Shown: positions 46,591-57,022 of the stretch, piece after piece
Position numbering within the stretch: position 1 is the first letter of the stretch
Layout of the letters: each line of letters starts with the position of its first letter
Assembly: GCA_001898385.1 (NCBI GenBank)
Contig: MKTT01000100.1
Coordinates: 1-64,000 of the forward strand
From: Planctomycetales bacterium 71-10
GTDB taxonomy: Bacteria > Planctomycetota > Planctomycetia > Isosphaerales > Isosphaeraceae
Length of the DNA: 64,000 nt
Reading direction: 5' to 3'
Made by a program: the position numbers and the translations under genes
The notes under the pieces: model-generated
Told to the model about the DNA's origin: nothing
Databases searched by the model: none
The model's input: only the letters and a program-made list of their open reading frames with translations

Positions 46591-48705
46591 ATGACGCGAC
46601 AACCACGCCCCTCGTCGGCCCCTCCCGCAGCCCCCCCGTCGATCGGCCTCCTCGGGCGCAGCGGCTGGCCGCTGATCCTCCTGGCCCTCGCGGAGGCGGC
46701 CTGGCTCCTCTGGTTCCTGGTGGAGCCGCTGCCGAACGTCCCGCCGAGCCCCGGCGGTCGCGTGAGCCGGGGGATCTTGCTGCTGGACTCGGTCCCCGGC
46801 GTCGTCCCGGGCGTGACGTTCCACGACTCGCTGCTCGGCAAGGCCCTGGGCGAGCTGAGCGAGGTCGGCAACCTCCCCCAGCGCCTGCCGATCGTCGCGA
46901 CGGCCGCGCTGATCGCCCTGGCGGCGATGGGGATCGGCGACTGGCTCCTGCGCCGGGCCCGGATGGACTCCGGCTGCGGCGTCGCCGCCCGGCTGGCGGT
47001 CGACTACCTCGCCGGGACGGTCGTCCTCGGCCTGGCGACCCTGATCGTGGGCCGGATCGGCCTGCCGAACCCCTGGATCGTCCGGGCCGCCCTCCTCGCG
47101 GCCGGCGCGGCGGGCGTGTACGCCGCGAAGCCCTGGCGATGGCCCCGCGGGCGGCTCGACGCGCACTCAACGATGGCCCTGGCGATCGTCGCGCCGTTCG
47201 TGGTGCTGATGCTGCTGGGGTCGATGCTGCCGGCGATCGACTTCGACGTGCTGGAATACCACCTCCAGGCGCCGAAGGAGTATTACCAGGCCGGGCGGAT
47301 CGCGTTCCTGCCGCACAACGTCTACACGAACATGCCGTTCGGGGTGGAGATGCTCCACCTCCTGGGCATGGAGGTCATGGCCGACTGGTGGTGGGGGGGG
47401 CTGGCGGGCCAACTGCTCGTCGCGCTGTTCGGCCTGGCCGCAGGCGTGCTGATCGCCTCCACGGCGACGAAGCTCGGGAGTTGGAAGGCCGGCTGCCTGG
47501 CCGCGGTCGTCTACCTCACGACCCCCTGGATCTACCGGCTGGGGGTGATCGCGTACGTCGAGGGCCCCCTCTGCGGGTTCCAGGCCGCCCTGCTCTGGGC
47601 CTACGTCCGGGGCCGGACCGAGCCCGAACACGCCCCGGCGCGGCTCTGGGCCCTGATCGGCTTCCTCGCGGGCGGGGCGACGGCCTGCAAGTACACGGCG
47701 GTCCTGCCGTCGGTCCTCCCGTTCGGGGTCCTGAGCGTCGTGGATTCCTGGCGGGGCCGGTCGTGGCGGCCGGCGGCCGCGTACGTCCTGGGCTGGGCCG
47801 TCGTCATGACCCCCTGGATGGCGAAGAACGTCCTCGACACCGGCAACCCGGTCTACCCGCTGGCCTACGGGGTCTTCGGCGGTCGCGACTGGACCCCCGC
47901 GCGGGAGGTCCAGTGGGCCCGCGCGCACGGCCCTAGGCCCGTCACGGGCTACCTCTTCCGATACAATTTGATTGAGGTGCTGGGGCGATCCGACTGGCAA
48001 TCGCCCCTGTACGCGGCGTTCGCGCCCCTGGCGTTCCTGAACCCCAGGGCGCGGCGGGCGGCGGGATGGCTGGGCGCCTACCTGGCCTGGATGTTCCTGT
48101 CGTGGTGGCTCCTGACGCACCGGCTCGATCGCTTCTGGCTGCCGATGCTGCCGGCGTTCGCCGTCATGGCCGGGCTGGGGGCCGACTGGTCGCGGTCGCT
48201 CGCCTGGCGGGTGGTCCGGGCGGGCGTGCTGGCCCTGGCCGTGGCGACGAACCTCGCCTACGCCTCGACCGCGCTGGCGGGGCTCAACGAGTGGACGGGC
48301 GACCTGGAATTCCTCCGGGCCGACATGCCGCGCCGGCTGAACGCGCCGCTCGCCGCGATCGACGCCGAGCTGCCGGCCGACGCGAAGGTCCTCCTCGTGG
48401 GTCAGGCGGCGGTGTACCACCTGCGGCATCCGATCCTCTACAACACCGTCTTCAACCCCGAGATCATCGAGACCCTCGCCGCCGGGCGGACCCCGGAGGA
48501 GTTCCACCGGATCCTCCGCGACCTCGGGATCACCCACGTCTACGTCGACTGGAAGGAGATCCGGCGACACCGCGACCCGGCGGGCTACGGCTTCACCGAC
48601 TTCGTGACCCCGGGGCGGTTCGCCGCCTGGACCTCCGCCGGCGTCCTGTCCGGCCCGACGCCCATCGGCGTCGAGCAGGACTTGTACCAGGTCCGCCTCC
48701 CTTGA
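46591..48705 (+). CDS. Multi-pass membrane glycosyltransferase-like protein (PMT/GT39-like)
   Basis: A 704-residue membrane protein with ~11-13 hydrophobic segments from ~30 to 560 and a soluble C-terminal region. An early lumenal loop carries PAIDFDVLEYHLQAPKEYYQ, where the Asp pair before the helix is the usual GT-C catalytic position, then NMPFGVEMLHLLGMEVMADW. Later come ACKYTAVLPSVLPFG and TPWMAKNVLDTGNPVYPLAY, common in ArnT/PMT-type enzymes using polyprenyl-phosphate sugars. The C-terminal ~120 residues (LPADAKVLLVGQAAVYHLRH) look soluble. Family-level fold is likely, donor and acceptor unknown. The ATG one base after the UxaA-like stop suggests coupling, though a shared pathway is not obvious. 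Confidence 0.8.
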   Translation: MTRQPRPSSAPPAAPPSIGLLGRSGWPLILLALAEAAWLLWFLVEPLPNVPPSPGGRVSRGILLLDSVPGVVPGVTFHDSLLGKALGELSEVGNLPQRLPIVATAALIALAAMGIGDWLLRRARMDSGCGVAARLAVDYLAGTVVLGLATLIVGRIGLPNPWIVRAALLAAGAAGVYAAKPWRWPRGRLDAHSTMALAIVAPFVVLMLLGSMLPAIDFDVLEYHLQAPKEYYQAGRIAFLPHNVYTNMPFGVEMLHLLGMEVMADWWWGGLAGQLLVALFGLAAGVLIASTATKLGSWKAGCLAAVVYLTTPWIYRLGVIAYVEGPLCGFQAALLWAYVRGRTEPEHAPARLWALIGFLAGGATACKYTAVLPSVLPFGVLSVVDSWRGRSWRPAAAYVLGWAVVMTPWMAKNVLDTGNPVYPLAYGVFGGRDWTPAREVQWARAHGPRPVTGYLFRYNLIEVLGRSDWQSPLYAAFAPLAFLNPRARRAAGWLGAYLAWMFLSWWLLTHRLDRFWLPMLPAFAVMAGLGADWSRSLAWRVVRAGVLALAVATNLAYASTALAGLNEWTGDLEFLRADMPRRLNAPLAAIDAELPADAKVLLVGQAAVYHLRHPILYNTVFNPEIIETLAAGRTPEEFHRILRDLGITHVYVDWKEIRRHRDPAGYGFTDFVTPGRFAAWTSAGVLSGPTPIGVEQDLYQVRLP

Positions 48706-48744
48706 GGATGATGGCGACGAGGCCGCCTCGCCGCCCCCGCTCGA

Positions 48745-51387
48745 TCAGAACATCGGGATCGGCCGGGGCTGGGGATGGGTGCTCCGGAGGTCGATGAGCC
48801 GGAGGACGACCGGTCGGCCCGAACCCGCCCGGAGGTTCGAGGGGTCGGGCGACAGCCAGTGGAAGCCGCGACGGTCCTCCAATTGGACGGGGCCCGGGGG
48901 GAGCGTCGTCATCCGGAATCGGCCGTCGGCATCGGTGCGGACCTCGACGTCCAACGGCGTCCCGGCGGGCCGGGCGTAGAGGGCCAGGTTGGGGATGGGC
49001 CAGCCGGTCACGGCCTCGACCACGCGCCCCTCCAGGACCTCGCCGCGCTCGGCGCGAAGCTCCAGGGTGGGGCCGCCCGGGATCAACGGCGCGACGATCG
49101 GCCGGAAGTCGGCCGCGAACGAGGCGACCAGGGTATAGCCCGACTCGCCTTCGGCCAGGTCGTCGACCGAGCAGCGGCCGTCGGCGTCGGTCTCGCCGAA
49201 GGGCCAGGAGTAGCGCCCGGTCGCGGAGCGTTGCAGCCACAACGTCAGGCGCGCCCCGGAGATCGGCCGGCCCCCCGGGTCGACGACGCGGACCGAGGCC
49301 CCCGCCTCCCGCGGCAGGCGAAGCTCGACCTCCTTCCGCGAGTCGCGCGGGGCGGCCCGGATCTCGTCGCTTCGGGTCACGGATCGTCCGTGCTCCACCA
49401 CGATGCTCGTCCGGACGTTCAAGGGGAAGGCCGGGATTTCGAACCGGCCGTCGGCGTCGGTCGCGGCCTCCTCGGCGGCCCGGGCGAGGGGCGTCGGGAG
49501 GGATCGAAATCCGCCCTGCATCGGCTGCATCATCCGGGCGGCGTCCTCGGGGGCGGCCCCCATCGTCGGCGCCCCGGGCGGCCCCAGGGAGGACGCCACC
49601 CACTCGGGGTCGAGCGGAGCCTTGACCTTCATCCCCGCGCCGACGGGCGAGCCGTCGGGCCCCAGGACGCGGCCGGCGATCGAGCCCCCGGCGAAGATCC
49701 GGACGTCCAGCAACCGTTCGCCGTCCGGCCCGCCGCCGTGGATCTGGCCCGGGGAGGTCCAATATCCCGGGACGGCGTCCGACTCGAACCGGAACGATTC
49801 GCTCGACAGGCACCGGAACGTCGCCGCGTCATCGCGGATCTCCACCTGCCTCGTCACGTCCTGGTGCGCGCGCTCGGGGGGGGCGTTGGAGAGGTGCAGC
49901 GTCATCGAGCCGCGGATCGGCCGAATCGCCGGCTCCGCGAGGAACTGGAGGCGGATCGAACGCTCCGTCGGGGACGGCGTGGGGACGTCGACCCGGATCG
50001 GCTCCGCCGGGGGGGGCCAGGGGACGGGGATCGGTCGCCCGGCGACGAACAACTCCGTGTCGACCGATCCCCAGGCCGAATACTCGAAGCGGCCGTCCGG
50101 CCCGGCCCGGAAGGTGCGGTGGTATTGCAGCAGGCTCGTCGAGTCGGACATCAGTCCTCGGGCGGCGAACCCCGTGGGGACCGACCGCTTGATCATGACG
50201 TAGGAGGGCTCGCCCGCCACGTCCGGCGGCGCGATCCCCCGCACCGTGCGCATCGGCCGGAGCGTCACCTCGACCTCCCCGCCGCGGCGCCGCACGCCCG
50301 GGGCGAATCCCAGCGACTCCCCGGGGCCCTCCGCGCGGATCAGGTACGTCGAGTCCTCGTGCAGGGCCGGCAGCCGGAACCGCCCCCCCGAGTCCGATCG
50401 GCCCAGCACGATCCGATCGAGGATATGCGGGCAATGGACGTCCAGCCGTTCGTCCATCTCGTCCGCGACCAGCAGCACGACGTCCGCGACGGGACGGCCC
50501 TCCTCATCCAGCGCAACGCCGGACTTCGGCCCGCGGTCCAGGGCGATCGTCGTCGATCCCCCGGGCGAGACGTCCACGGTGGTCGCGTCGTCGGGGTATT
50601 TGAACGCGTGGACGGTGACCTCGAATTCGTATCGGCCTTCCGAGAGGTTCGGGAAGACGACGCGACCGTCTTCGTCCGTGCGAGGGGGATTGGGGAGCCT
50701 CTTCGCGCCACCATCGTAGACGAGGCAGGCCGCCACCTCCGCGCCCAGGATCGGCGTACCCTGGGCGTCGACCACCCTCACCTCGTGCGAGACCCCCGGC
50801 TCCAGCACGACCTCCACCGGCTCCGGGTCGCGGGAGGGGTCGTCGCGGACGACCCCATCCGGCCCCGCCTCGCCCTGGCCGAGGGGCCGGGCTTCCGACG
50901 GCATCGCCAGGCTGTAGGGCCCCATGACCTTCGGTGCATAACCCTCGGCGAAGACGAGGACGACGGACGGATCGAAGTCGACCGGGACGACGAACTGCGG
51001 GTTTTCCTGGTAGCTCGCGTTGGGGAAGGACCGCGACGCGATGGGATTCTCCTGATCGAACCCGAGCCGCTGCATCCTCCGGCGCGAGACCCCCAGCGTA
51101 TATCGGCCGCGGAACAACTCCCCGTCGGGCGTCCTCACGGTCCCCCGGAGCTTCCCGACCCGGGGCGGCGTCGGCGCGAGCGGCGGCGGGGTCCGGACGA
51201 TCGACCGATGGGGGCGAGCCGAGTCGAAGGTGCCCGCGGGGGCGGGGGTCCAGGCCCGCTGCACCGCGTCCATCACGCCGACGACGCGCTCGGGCCAGAC
51301 CGTCACGGCGCCGGCGAAGCCCAGCAGGATCAGGGGCGCGGCCAGCAGCCCCGCCCAGAGGATCCGCGAATCCGACGAACCGGCCAT
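48745..51387 (-). CDS. Large exported protein with repeated carboxypeptidase-regulatory-like (beta-sandwich) domains
   Basis: An 880-residue protein from ATG 51387, chosen because it places a single hydrophobic anchor at ~9-30 (ILWAGLLAAPLILLGFAGAV). Nearly the whole remainder is a chain of CarboxypepD_reg/transthyretin-like domains, recognisable by repeated GxV.D..G.PI.GA / T.DDGRF..P.L.EG..Y lines: VVDAQGTPILGAEVAACLVY, TDEDGRVVFPNLSEGRYEF, TDADGRFEIPAFPL, VVDPGGRPISGARLTLWL, TDADGRCSVDDLAEGESGYT, TDADGRFRMTTLPPGPVQLE. About six to eight units are visible. Such proteins are common in planctomycetes; surface scaffolding or protein binding is a reasonable guess. No catalytic domain was found. 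It converges with the glycosyltransferase-like gene. Confidence 0.82.
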   Translation of the reverse strand: MAGSSDSRILWAGLLAAPLILLGFAGAVTVWPERVVGVMDAVQRAWTPAPAGTFDSARPHRSIVRTPPPLAPTPPRVGKLRGTVRTPDGELFRGRYTLGVSRRRMQRLGFDQENPIASRSFPNASYQENPQFVVPVDFDPSVVLVFAEGYAPKVMGPYSLAMPSEARPLGQGEAGPDGVVRDDPSRDPEPVEVVLEPGVSHEVRVVDAQGTPILGAEVAACLVYDGGAKRLPNPPRTDEDGRVVFPNLSEGRYEFEVTVHAFKYPDDATTVDVSPGGSTTIALDRGPKSGVALDEEGRPVADVVLLVADEMDERLDVHCPHILDRIVLGRSDSGGRFRLPALHEDSTYLIRAEGPGESLGFAPGVRRRGGEVEVTLRPMRTVRGIAPPDVAGEPSYVMIKRSVPTGFAARGLMSDSTSLLQYHRTFRAGPDGRFEYSAWGSVDTELFVAGRPIPVPWPPPAEPIRVDVPTPSPTERSIRLQFLAEPAIRPIRGSMTLHLSNAPPERAHQDVTRQVEIRDDAATFRCLSSESFRFESDAVPGYWTSPGQIHGGGPDGERLLDVRIFAGGSIAGRVLGPDGSPVGAGMKVKAPLDPEWVASSLGPPGAPTMGAAPEDAARMMQPMQGGFRSLPTPLARAAEEAATDADGRFEIPAFPLNVRTSIVVEHGRSVTRSDEIRAAPRDSRKEVELRLPREAGASVRVVDPGGRPISGARLTLWLQRSATGRYSWPFGETDADGRCSVDDLAEGESGYTLVASFAADFRPIVAPLIPGGPTLELRAERGEVLEGRVVEAVTGWPIPNLALYARPAGTPLDVEVRTDADGRFRMTTLPPGPVQLEDRRGFHWLSPDPSNLRAGSGRPVVLRLIDLRSTHPQPRPIPMF

Positions 51388-51580
51388 CGCCCCACGCTCC
51401 TCGGCCTCGCGGCCGTCCCGGTCCCCAGCCGCGGGCGCGACGCCCGACCGGAATTCAGGATCCCGATTCCCCCCCCGGATCGCAAGGCCCGCGGCTCGTT
51501 TCTTGCTCCTGGCCTGTCCCGGGCCGAGCGCCCCGGGTACCATCGAACGCCGCGACGCGACCGCCCCGGACCCACACCCC

Positions 51581-52552
51581 ATGAGCCAGCTCTCGCTCTT
51601 CGACGAACCGGGCGACGCCCCCCCGCGGGCCGCCTCCCTCGCCCCCAAGCTCCGCGCCCTGGCCGACCGCGGCCTCTTCTTCGGCACCTCCTCCTGGAAG
51701 TACGAGGGGTGGCTGGGGAGCCTCTACGACCCGGCCCTCTATCAGACCCGCGGCAAGCTCTCGATCAAGAAGTTCGAGTCCGAATGCCTCCGCGAATACG
51801 CCCACGTCTTCCCGGTCGTCGGCGGCGACTTCAGCTTCTACCAGTTCCCCTCGGCCGAGTCCTGGAAGGCCCTGTTCGACGGCTCGCCGGAGACGCTCCG
51901 ATTCGGCCTCAAGGTCCCCGAGGAGGTCACGGTCCCGCGCTGGCCGAGGCACGCCCGCTACGGCGCCCGCGCCGGCCAGGACAACGAGGGCTTCCTAGAT
52001 CCGAAGCTGTTCAAGGACCTGTTCGCCCGCCCCCTCTGGCGGCATCGCCACCGCGTCGCGGTCCTCATGTTCGAGTTCGGTACGATGTCGAGAGGCGTCA
52101 TGTCGGGCGTCGACGAGTTCCGCAAGCGGCTCGGGGCCTTCCTCGACGACATGCCCCCCGGGTTCCGCTACGGCGTGGAGATCCGCAACCCGGAGTACCT
52201 GGGCGCCCCCTACTTCGAAACCCTCCGCGCCCGCAACGTCGCCCACGTCTTCAACGCCTGGACCCGCATGCCCGAGTTGATCGAGCAGGTCGACATGGAC
52301 GGGGCCCACACCGCCGACTTCACCGTCGTCCGCGGCCTCCTGCGCCGGGGCCAGCCTTACGAGGACGCCGTCAAGGAGTTCAGCCCCTACCGCGAACTCC
52401 AGAAGCCCGCCCCCGCCGTCCGCGAGGCCCTGCGCATCCTCTCCGAGCTCGCCCTGTCGCGGGCCCAGCCCGCCTTCACGTTCATCAACAACCGCCTGGA
52501 AGGCAACGCTCCCGCGACCATTGAGGCCGTCGCCGACGCCCTCCTCGTCTGA
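51581..52552 (+). CDS. DUF72 family protein (YecE-like)
   Basis: A 323-residue protein of the DUF72 TIM-barrel family. After a polar N-terminus (MSQLSLFDEPGDAPP) come FFGTSSWKYEGWLGSLYDPA, a characteristic start, then FPVVGGDFSFYQFPSAESW, LRFGLKVPEEVTVPRWPRH, GVEIRNPEYLGAPYFETLRA and FTFINNRLEGNAPATIEAVA. The family's biochemical role is unknown. The MSQLSLF opening resembles a beta-clamp-binding peptide ([Q]LxLF), which is a loose inference. It is transcribed divergently from the preceding repeat protein and is not in an obvious operon. Confidence 0.9.
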   Translation: MSQLSLFDEPGDAPPRAASLAPKLRALADRGLFFGTSSWKYEGWLGSLYDPALYQTRGKLSIKKFESECLREYAHVFPVVGGDFSFYQFPSAESWKALFDGSPETLRFGLKVPEEVTVPRWPRHARYGARAGQDNEGFLDPKLFKDLFARPLWRHRHRVAVLMFEFGTMSRGVMSGVDEFRKRLGAFLDDMPPGFRYGVEIRNPEYLGAPYFETLRARNVAHVFNAWTRMPELIEQVDMDGAHTADFTVVRGLLRRGQPYEDAVKEFSPYRELQKPAPAVREALRILSELALSRAQPAFTFINNRLEGNAPATIEAVADALLV

Positions 52553-53000
52553 GCCCGCTCTCGACCCAACTTTTCACGTCCATTTCGCAAAAACTTTTTA
52601 CCGTCGACCGGGCAAGGTTTTGCGTCGCGTTTTCGCGAATTCTCCGCCTCTTCGCCCTCTCGACCTCGCATTCGTGTAGCACTACTTCACATGAAGGGAC
52701 GCTGCGCAAGCCGACGATCCCAGCCCAGCCCTCGCAGCGACCGCGGCCGGGATGCATCGGCCGGGGACGACTTCCGGATCCGATATTCACCTCGACGTTC
52801 AAAGCCAAGGAGTTCAATCCTCAACCCCATAAACAATAACGACTTGCAAAATCGCCGCCGACCTGAAGCGACGACGAACGGACCCACCGCTCTCTCTTGA
52901 TTTCGGATGTCCGACGGGTTGACCGTCGTGGCATAATGATAGGATTCCCCCGAGGCCGAGCCCCAGTCGACCGCCCCCACCCGAGACCCGATCGAACACC
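52553..53000. other. Relatively AT-rich intergenic region
   Basis: 448 bases with visibly lower GC than the neighbours, especially 52570-52640 and 52800-52945. There is an inverted pair GCAAAA...TTTTGC at 52587-52623. A TTGACC at 52919 and TAATGA at 52934 are too close to form one promoter. It probably contains the promoter of the radical SAM gene; no gene was seen. Confidence 0.4.
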
Positions 53001-55061
53001 ATGACGCTTGAGGCGATCGCCCCACCCCCCTGCTCCTCGCGGAACGAGGCCCCGACGCAACTGCCGGAGCTTCCGCTCGTCCAGATCGCCCGGCCCCACC
53101 TGCCGGCGAGCCGGGCCGAGATGCTCGCGCGCGGCTGGGACGCCGTCGACGTCGTGTTCGTGACGGGCGACGCCTACGTCGACCACCCGGCGTTCGCGAT
53201 GGGGATCCTCGGCCGGGTCCTGGAGGCGGCCGGCTTCCGCGTGGCGATCCTCAGCCAGCCCGACTGGAAGAGCGCCGACGCCTGGCGGCAGTTCGGCCGC
53301 CCTCGCCTGTTCTTCGGCGTCAGCGCCGGGAACATGGACAGCATGATCAACCACTACACGGCCAACAAGAAGGTCCGCAACGACGACGCCTACAGCCCCG
53401 GCGGCCGCATCGGCCTGCGTCCCGACCGCGCCACCATCCCCTACTGCCATCGCGCCCGCGAGGCGTTCCCCGGCGTCCCGATCGTCGCCGGCGGCGTGGA
53501 GGCGTCGCTCCGGCGGCTCGCCCATTACGACTACTGGAGCGACACCGTCAAGCGCTCCATCATCCTCGACTCCAAGGCCGACCTCGTCGTCTTCGGCATG
53601 GGCGAGCAGCAGGTCGTCGAGATCGCCCGCCGCCTCCAGGCCGGGGAATCCATCAAGGACCTCCGCGACATGCGCGGGACGGCCTACGCGATGGGCGCCA
53701 GCGAGACCCCGCCGGCCGACGCCTTCCGCCTACCCACCTACGAGGAAGTGAAGGCCGACAAGGGGAAGTTCGCCGAGGCCACCAAGCGCATCCACCTGGA
53801 GACGAACCCGCTCAACGCCAAGCGCCTCGTCCAGTACCACGACCGCCAGGCCGTCGTCTGCAACCCCCCCGCCCTGCCGATCAGCCAGGAGGACATGGAC
53901 CGCGCCTACGGCCTGCCGTACACCCGCCGCCCGCACCCGATGTACAAGGGCGAGCGGATCCCGGCGTTCGAGGTCGTGAAGGACTCGGTGACGATCATGC
54001 GCGGCTGCTTCGGCGGCTGCACCTTCTGCTCGATCACCGCCCACCAGGGCCGGATCATCCAGTCGCGGTCGCAGGAGTCGATCCTGGCCGAGTTGAAGGC
54101 GATGGGACGGGACCCGAAGTTCTCGGGCGTCGTCTCCGACATCGGCGGCCCCACCGCCAACATGTACCAGATGCGCTGCACCCGCCCCGAGGTCGAGGCG
54201 AAGTGCAAGCGGCTCTCGTGCGTGCATCCCACGGTCTGCAAGCTGCTGGGCACCGACCACGGCCCGCTGATCGACCTGATGAAGCAGAGCCGCGAGACGC
54301 CGGGGATCAAGAAGGTCCACGTCGCGTCCGGCATCCGGATGGACCTCGCCCAGAAGTCGCCCGAGTACCTGGAGGAGTTGGCGAAGCACCACGTCGGCGG
54401 CCACCTGAAGGTCGCCCCGGAGCACACCGACCCCAACGTCCTGAAGCTGATGAAGAAGCCGAACCAGGCCGACTACGACGGCTTCGCCGAGGCGTTCCAG
54501 GAGGCCAGCCGCAAGGCCGGCAAGAGGCAGTTCCTCGTCCCCTACTACATCGCCTCGCACCCGGGCAGCGACCTGAACGCGATGATCGACCTGGCCGTCT
54601 TCCTCAAGCGCAACGGCTACAAGCCCGACCAGGTCCAGGACTTCATCCCCGCCCCGTTCGACATCGCCACCTGCATGTACTACACCGGCAAGGACCCGTT
54701 CACGGGCGAGGAAGTTCATATCGCCAGGGGTTTACGCGACCGCAAGATGCAGCGGGCGTTGATGCAGTTCTTCAAGCCCGACAACTACTTCATGGTCCGC
54801 GAGGCGCTGCTCAAGGCGGGGAGGCCGGACCTGATCGGCCCGGGGTGCGACTGCCTGATCCCGTCCAACCCGCCGAAGGCCGCCATCGAGGCGCGACGGC
54901 GACGGGCGAACGACGCGGCCGAAGGCGACCACTATCATGCGATGACCAACCCGGACCAGGGAGAGCCGGTCGGCGAGCGCGGCCTGCCGAACCAGGGCTA
55001 CCGTCCGGGGCGGAAGACGACGCGACGTCAGGACAAGAAAGGCCCCTGGCAAGGCCGTTGA
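53001..55061 (+). CDS. ygiQ: YgiQ family radical SAM protein (UPF0313)
   Basis: A 686-residue radical SAM enzyme. The N-terminal YgiQ domain (~30-310) includes [20 protein letters not shown] and [20 protein letters not shown]. The iron-sulfur motif CFGGCTFC is at ~335-342 (Cx3Cx2C, binding a 4Fe-4S cluster with SAM), followed by [20 protein letters not shown] and [20 protein letters not shown]. The C-terminus has [20 protein letters not shown] and [20 protein letters not shown], both YgiQ hallmarks, then a basic disordered tail. Length is near the family norm. The reaction is unknown. No clear Shine-Dalgarno precedes the ATG. No partner gene is adjacent. Confidence 0.95.
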   Translation: MTLEAIAPPPCSSRNEAPTQLPELPLVQIARPHLPASRAEMLARGWDAVDVVFVTGDAYVDHPAFAMGILGRVLEAAGFRVAILSQPDWKSADAWRQFGRPRLFFGVSAGNMDSMINHYTANKKVRNDDAYSPGGRIGLRPDRATIPYCHRAREAFPGVPIVAGGVEASLRRLAHYDYWSDTVKRSIILDSKADLVVFGMGEQQVVEIARRLQAGESIKDLRDMRGTAYAMGASETPPADAFRLPTYEEVKADKGKFAEATKRIHLETNPLNAKRLVQYHDRQAVVCNPPALPISQEDMDRAYGLPYTRRPHPMYKGERIPAFEVVKDSVTIMRGCFGGCTFCSITAHQGRIIQSRSQESILAELKAMGRDPKFSGVVSDIGGPTANMYQMRCTRPEVEAKCKRLSCVHPTVCKLLGTDHGPLIDLMKQSRETPGIKKVHVASGIRMDLAQKSPEYLEELAKHHVGGHLKVAPEHTDPNVLKLMKKPNQADYDGFAEAFQEASRKAGKRQFLVPYYIASHPGSDLNAMIDLAVFLKRNGYKPDQVQDFIPAPFDIATCMYYTGKDPFTGEEVHIARGLRDRKMQRALMQFFKPDNYFMVREALLKAGRPDLIGPGCDCLIPSNPPKAAIEARRRRANDAAEGDHYHAMTNPDQGEPVGERGLPNQGYRPGRKTTRRQDKKGPWQGR

Positions 55062-55369
55062 CCGCGCCCCACCGCCGGAAGCCGTTGTGCGGCCCGGACG
55101 AACACCCTCGGCGGCGAAGGCGTCGAGAGGGTGGACCCGCGGGTTACTCGACCTCGGCCGTCGGGAAGCGACGGCACCTCGACGGCGAGGGAGGCCCCCT
55201 CGGACCAGGGCGGTGCCCCGACCTCGAAGATCACGCCGAAACGAGCCTGTTCCTGGAGTCGGGGTGCTCGGCCCCCTCCCCAAAATCCGCGGCGGTCCGG
55301 ATTTTCAGAGCAGCAGCACCCACTCTCCTCCCTTTTCTCCCACGGTTTCGACGACCTTTCGAGGATGTG
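55062..55369. other. Intergenic, nothing recognised
   Basis: 308 bases between convergent genes. No gene, tRNA or strong terminator was seen. Confidence 0.4.
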
Positions 55370-56017
55370 TCACTGTATGACATGCGCCCGTGCTCGCCGG
55401 AGTGCGAGGGCCGAGACGAGCCCGATGCTGCATAATAGGGCAGACGAGGGTTCGGGGACGGGGCTGGCGAGGGGGGCGACCGTGCCGAAGCGTAAGTTAT
55501 CGAACCCGGCGGCCGCGGGGCCGGATGGGTTGGCGATGCGCGTGAACGTGACGGTGTGAATCCCGGCACCCTCGAGTCGCCAGGTGGACACCTGCCGCCC
55601 ATCCCCCCGAAGCACGGGGGGTACAGAGACCGTATCGACGACTTCCCCCGAGAATGATCGCGCGACGACCACGATCCCGTCCAGAAACGCGAGGGAGCTG
55701 ACCAACCCAAGACTGTCGAACTCCACGTAGCTCGTGATGCCGGGCGCGAGGGGGTCGACCGGGTCGACGAACTCGAGGACGTGCGTGCTCCCCATAAGGG
55801 CGGCCCAGCTCGGCTTGCTCGGAATGATCAACCAGTTGTTGTATGTCACCGTGCGCGACTCGAAATCGTTGAAGCGAACCCCTTGCGAGATGTAGGTGTC
55901 GCCGATCATGGTCAGATTGGGCAGTGAGTCGAAATCGAGGAGGACGTCCCCCCTCGCGCCGGAGCCCTCGAACACGAGCACTACGGCGAGCGCAACGTTC
56001 AGAACCAAGAAACGCAT
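55370..56017 (-). CDS. PEP-CTERM domain protein
   Basis: A 215-residue exported protein. The signal peptide is residues 1-23 (FLVLNVALAVVLVFEGSGARG). The mature part (~24-180) is a beta-rich domain beginning VLLDFDSLPNLTMIGDTYIS and containing GITSYVEFDSLGLVSSLAFL and GAGIHTVTFTRIANPSGPAA, like the PEP-CTERM proteins with jelly-roll/'FDSL' folds. The C-terminal sorting signal is SPVPEPSSALLCSIGLVSAL followed by ALRRARAHVIQ, i.e. VPEP motif, TM helix and basic tail. It should be processed by an exosortase and sent to the envelope or matrix. No exosortase gene is in the window. Confidence 0.88.
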   Translation of the reverse strand: MRFLVLNVALAVVLVFEGSGARGDVLLDFDSLPNLTMIGDTYISQGVRFNDFESRTVTYNNWLIIPSKPSWAALMGSTHVLEFVDPVDPLAPGITSYVEFDSLGLVSSLAFLDGIVVVARSFSGEVVDTVSVPPVLRGDGRQVSTWRLEGAGIHTVTFTRIANPSGPAAAGFDNLRFGTVAPLASPVPEPSSALLCSIGLVSALALRRARAHVIQ

Positions 56018-56084
56018 GGGCTCTCCTCGCTATCGACGCCCCTGGTGTGCGAGTTGGATTTGAAACGAAGTAGGACCGCGCGGT

Positions 56085-56849
56085 TCACGGGCGCGACCCG
56101 GGTCGCGCCCGGCGCATGACGGCGACGCCGAGCAGGCCGATCGCGCCGCCGGCGAGGATCACGATGCCCGCGGGCTCGGGGACGATACGGATGCGAAAGG
56201 TCGTGTCGTATCCGGCCCCTTCGAACTCGCCGCCGAACGCGGCCGCGACCCGGATCGTGTGCTCGCCCACGGACGGTGGCAGCACAAGCAGGTAGTATCC
56301 CGCCGCGGCCGTGTCCGAGACCGTGCCCTCGGGCGCTCCCAGGATGTTGTCCGCCGGCACCGGGCCCCAGCTGAAGAGCGACGTCACGAACCGAAACGGC
56401 GTGATGTCCACCGGGACGCCGTCGATCTCGGCGAGGATCCCCGTCGCCTCGTCGAGGATCGCCTCGGAGTTCGCCCGCAGCGACGCCTCGTCGTCCCCGT
56501 GAAACGGCGGAGCTTCCCAGACCGACGACGACACACCGATGATCGGAACGAAAAGCGCGACCCCCTGCTGAATCGTGAGGTCGATGGTGAACGTGTCGCC
56601 CACCCGTCCCACCGGCCCCGCCAGGAGCGCGACGCCGTCGAATGTCCCGAGGCTGCCGCCCGAGAAATACGGATGGTCGCCGTCCACGATCGGGGTCGCG
56701 TAGGCCACCTGCCAAGAGAGCATCTGCCACTCGTCGTACGTGCGCCCGGCATACGTCCCGTCGGGAGCGAGGACGTCGGCCCGCGCGGGAGTCGACGCGC
56801 CTCCCAGCAGCACCGCCACGGCCAGTAACGAGGCTGTTGCGCGATACAT
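56085..56849 (-). CDS. PEP-CTERM protein, paralogue of the adjacent gene
   Basis: A 254-residue protein from ATG 56849, which is preceded by GAGGAGA. Signal peptide at 1-24 (TASLLAVAVLLGGASTPARA). The mature domain starts DVLAPDGTYAGRTYDEWQML and includes ATPIVDGDHPYFSGGSLGTF, ALFVPIIGVSSSVWEAPPFH and AEIDGVPVDITPFRFVTSLF. The C-terminus IVPEPAGIVILAGGAIGLLG plus MRRARPGSRP is a PEP-CTERM sorting signal. It is co-linear with the next gene (57023) over its whole length, so the two are a tandem duplication. A longer upstream frame has no signal peptide at its start and is rejected. Function unknown. Confidence 0.87.
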   Translation of the reverse strand: MYRATASLLAVAVLLGGASTPARADVLAPDGTYAGRTYDEWQMLSWQVAYATPIVDGDHPYFSGGSLGTFDGVALLAGPVGRVGDTFTIDLTIQQGVALFVPIIGVSSSVWEAPPFHGDDEASLRANSEAILDEATGILAEIDGVPVDITPFRFVTSLFSWGPVPADNILGAPEGTVSDTAAAGYYLLVLPPSVGEHTIRVAAAFGGEFEGAGYDTTFRIRIVPEPAGIVILAGGAIGLLGVAVMRRARPGSRP

Positions 56850-57022
56850 TCGGATGTCTCCTCGGGGCCGTTCGGCCGCCTCGAAACCTCGGGACGCTCC
56901 TCGTGGGATCTCGTCGCCCATGCAAACGATTGAGCGACCACAGGCTGGAGGGCGGTGGGTTCGACAGTGGGCCGAAAGCTCGACCGAGAGAACACCGGAA
57001 GAGGGCCGCCCGCCGCCCGACG

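Noticed and set aside
52919..52939. TTGACC with TAATGA as a sigma-70 promoter
   Set aside because: The spacing is about 9 bases, far short of 16-18.
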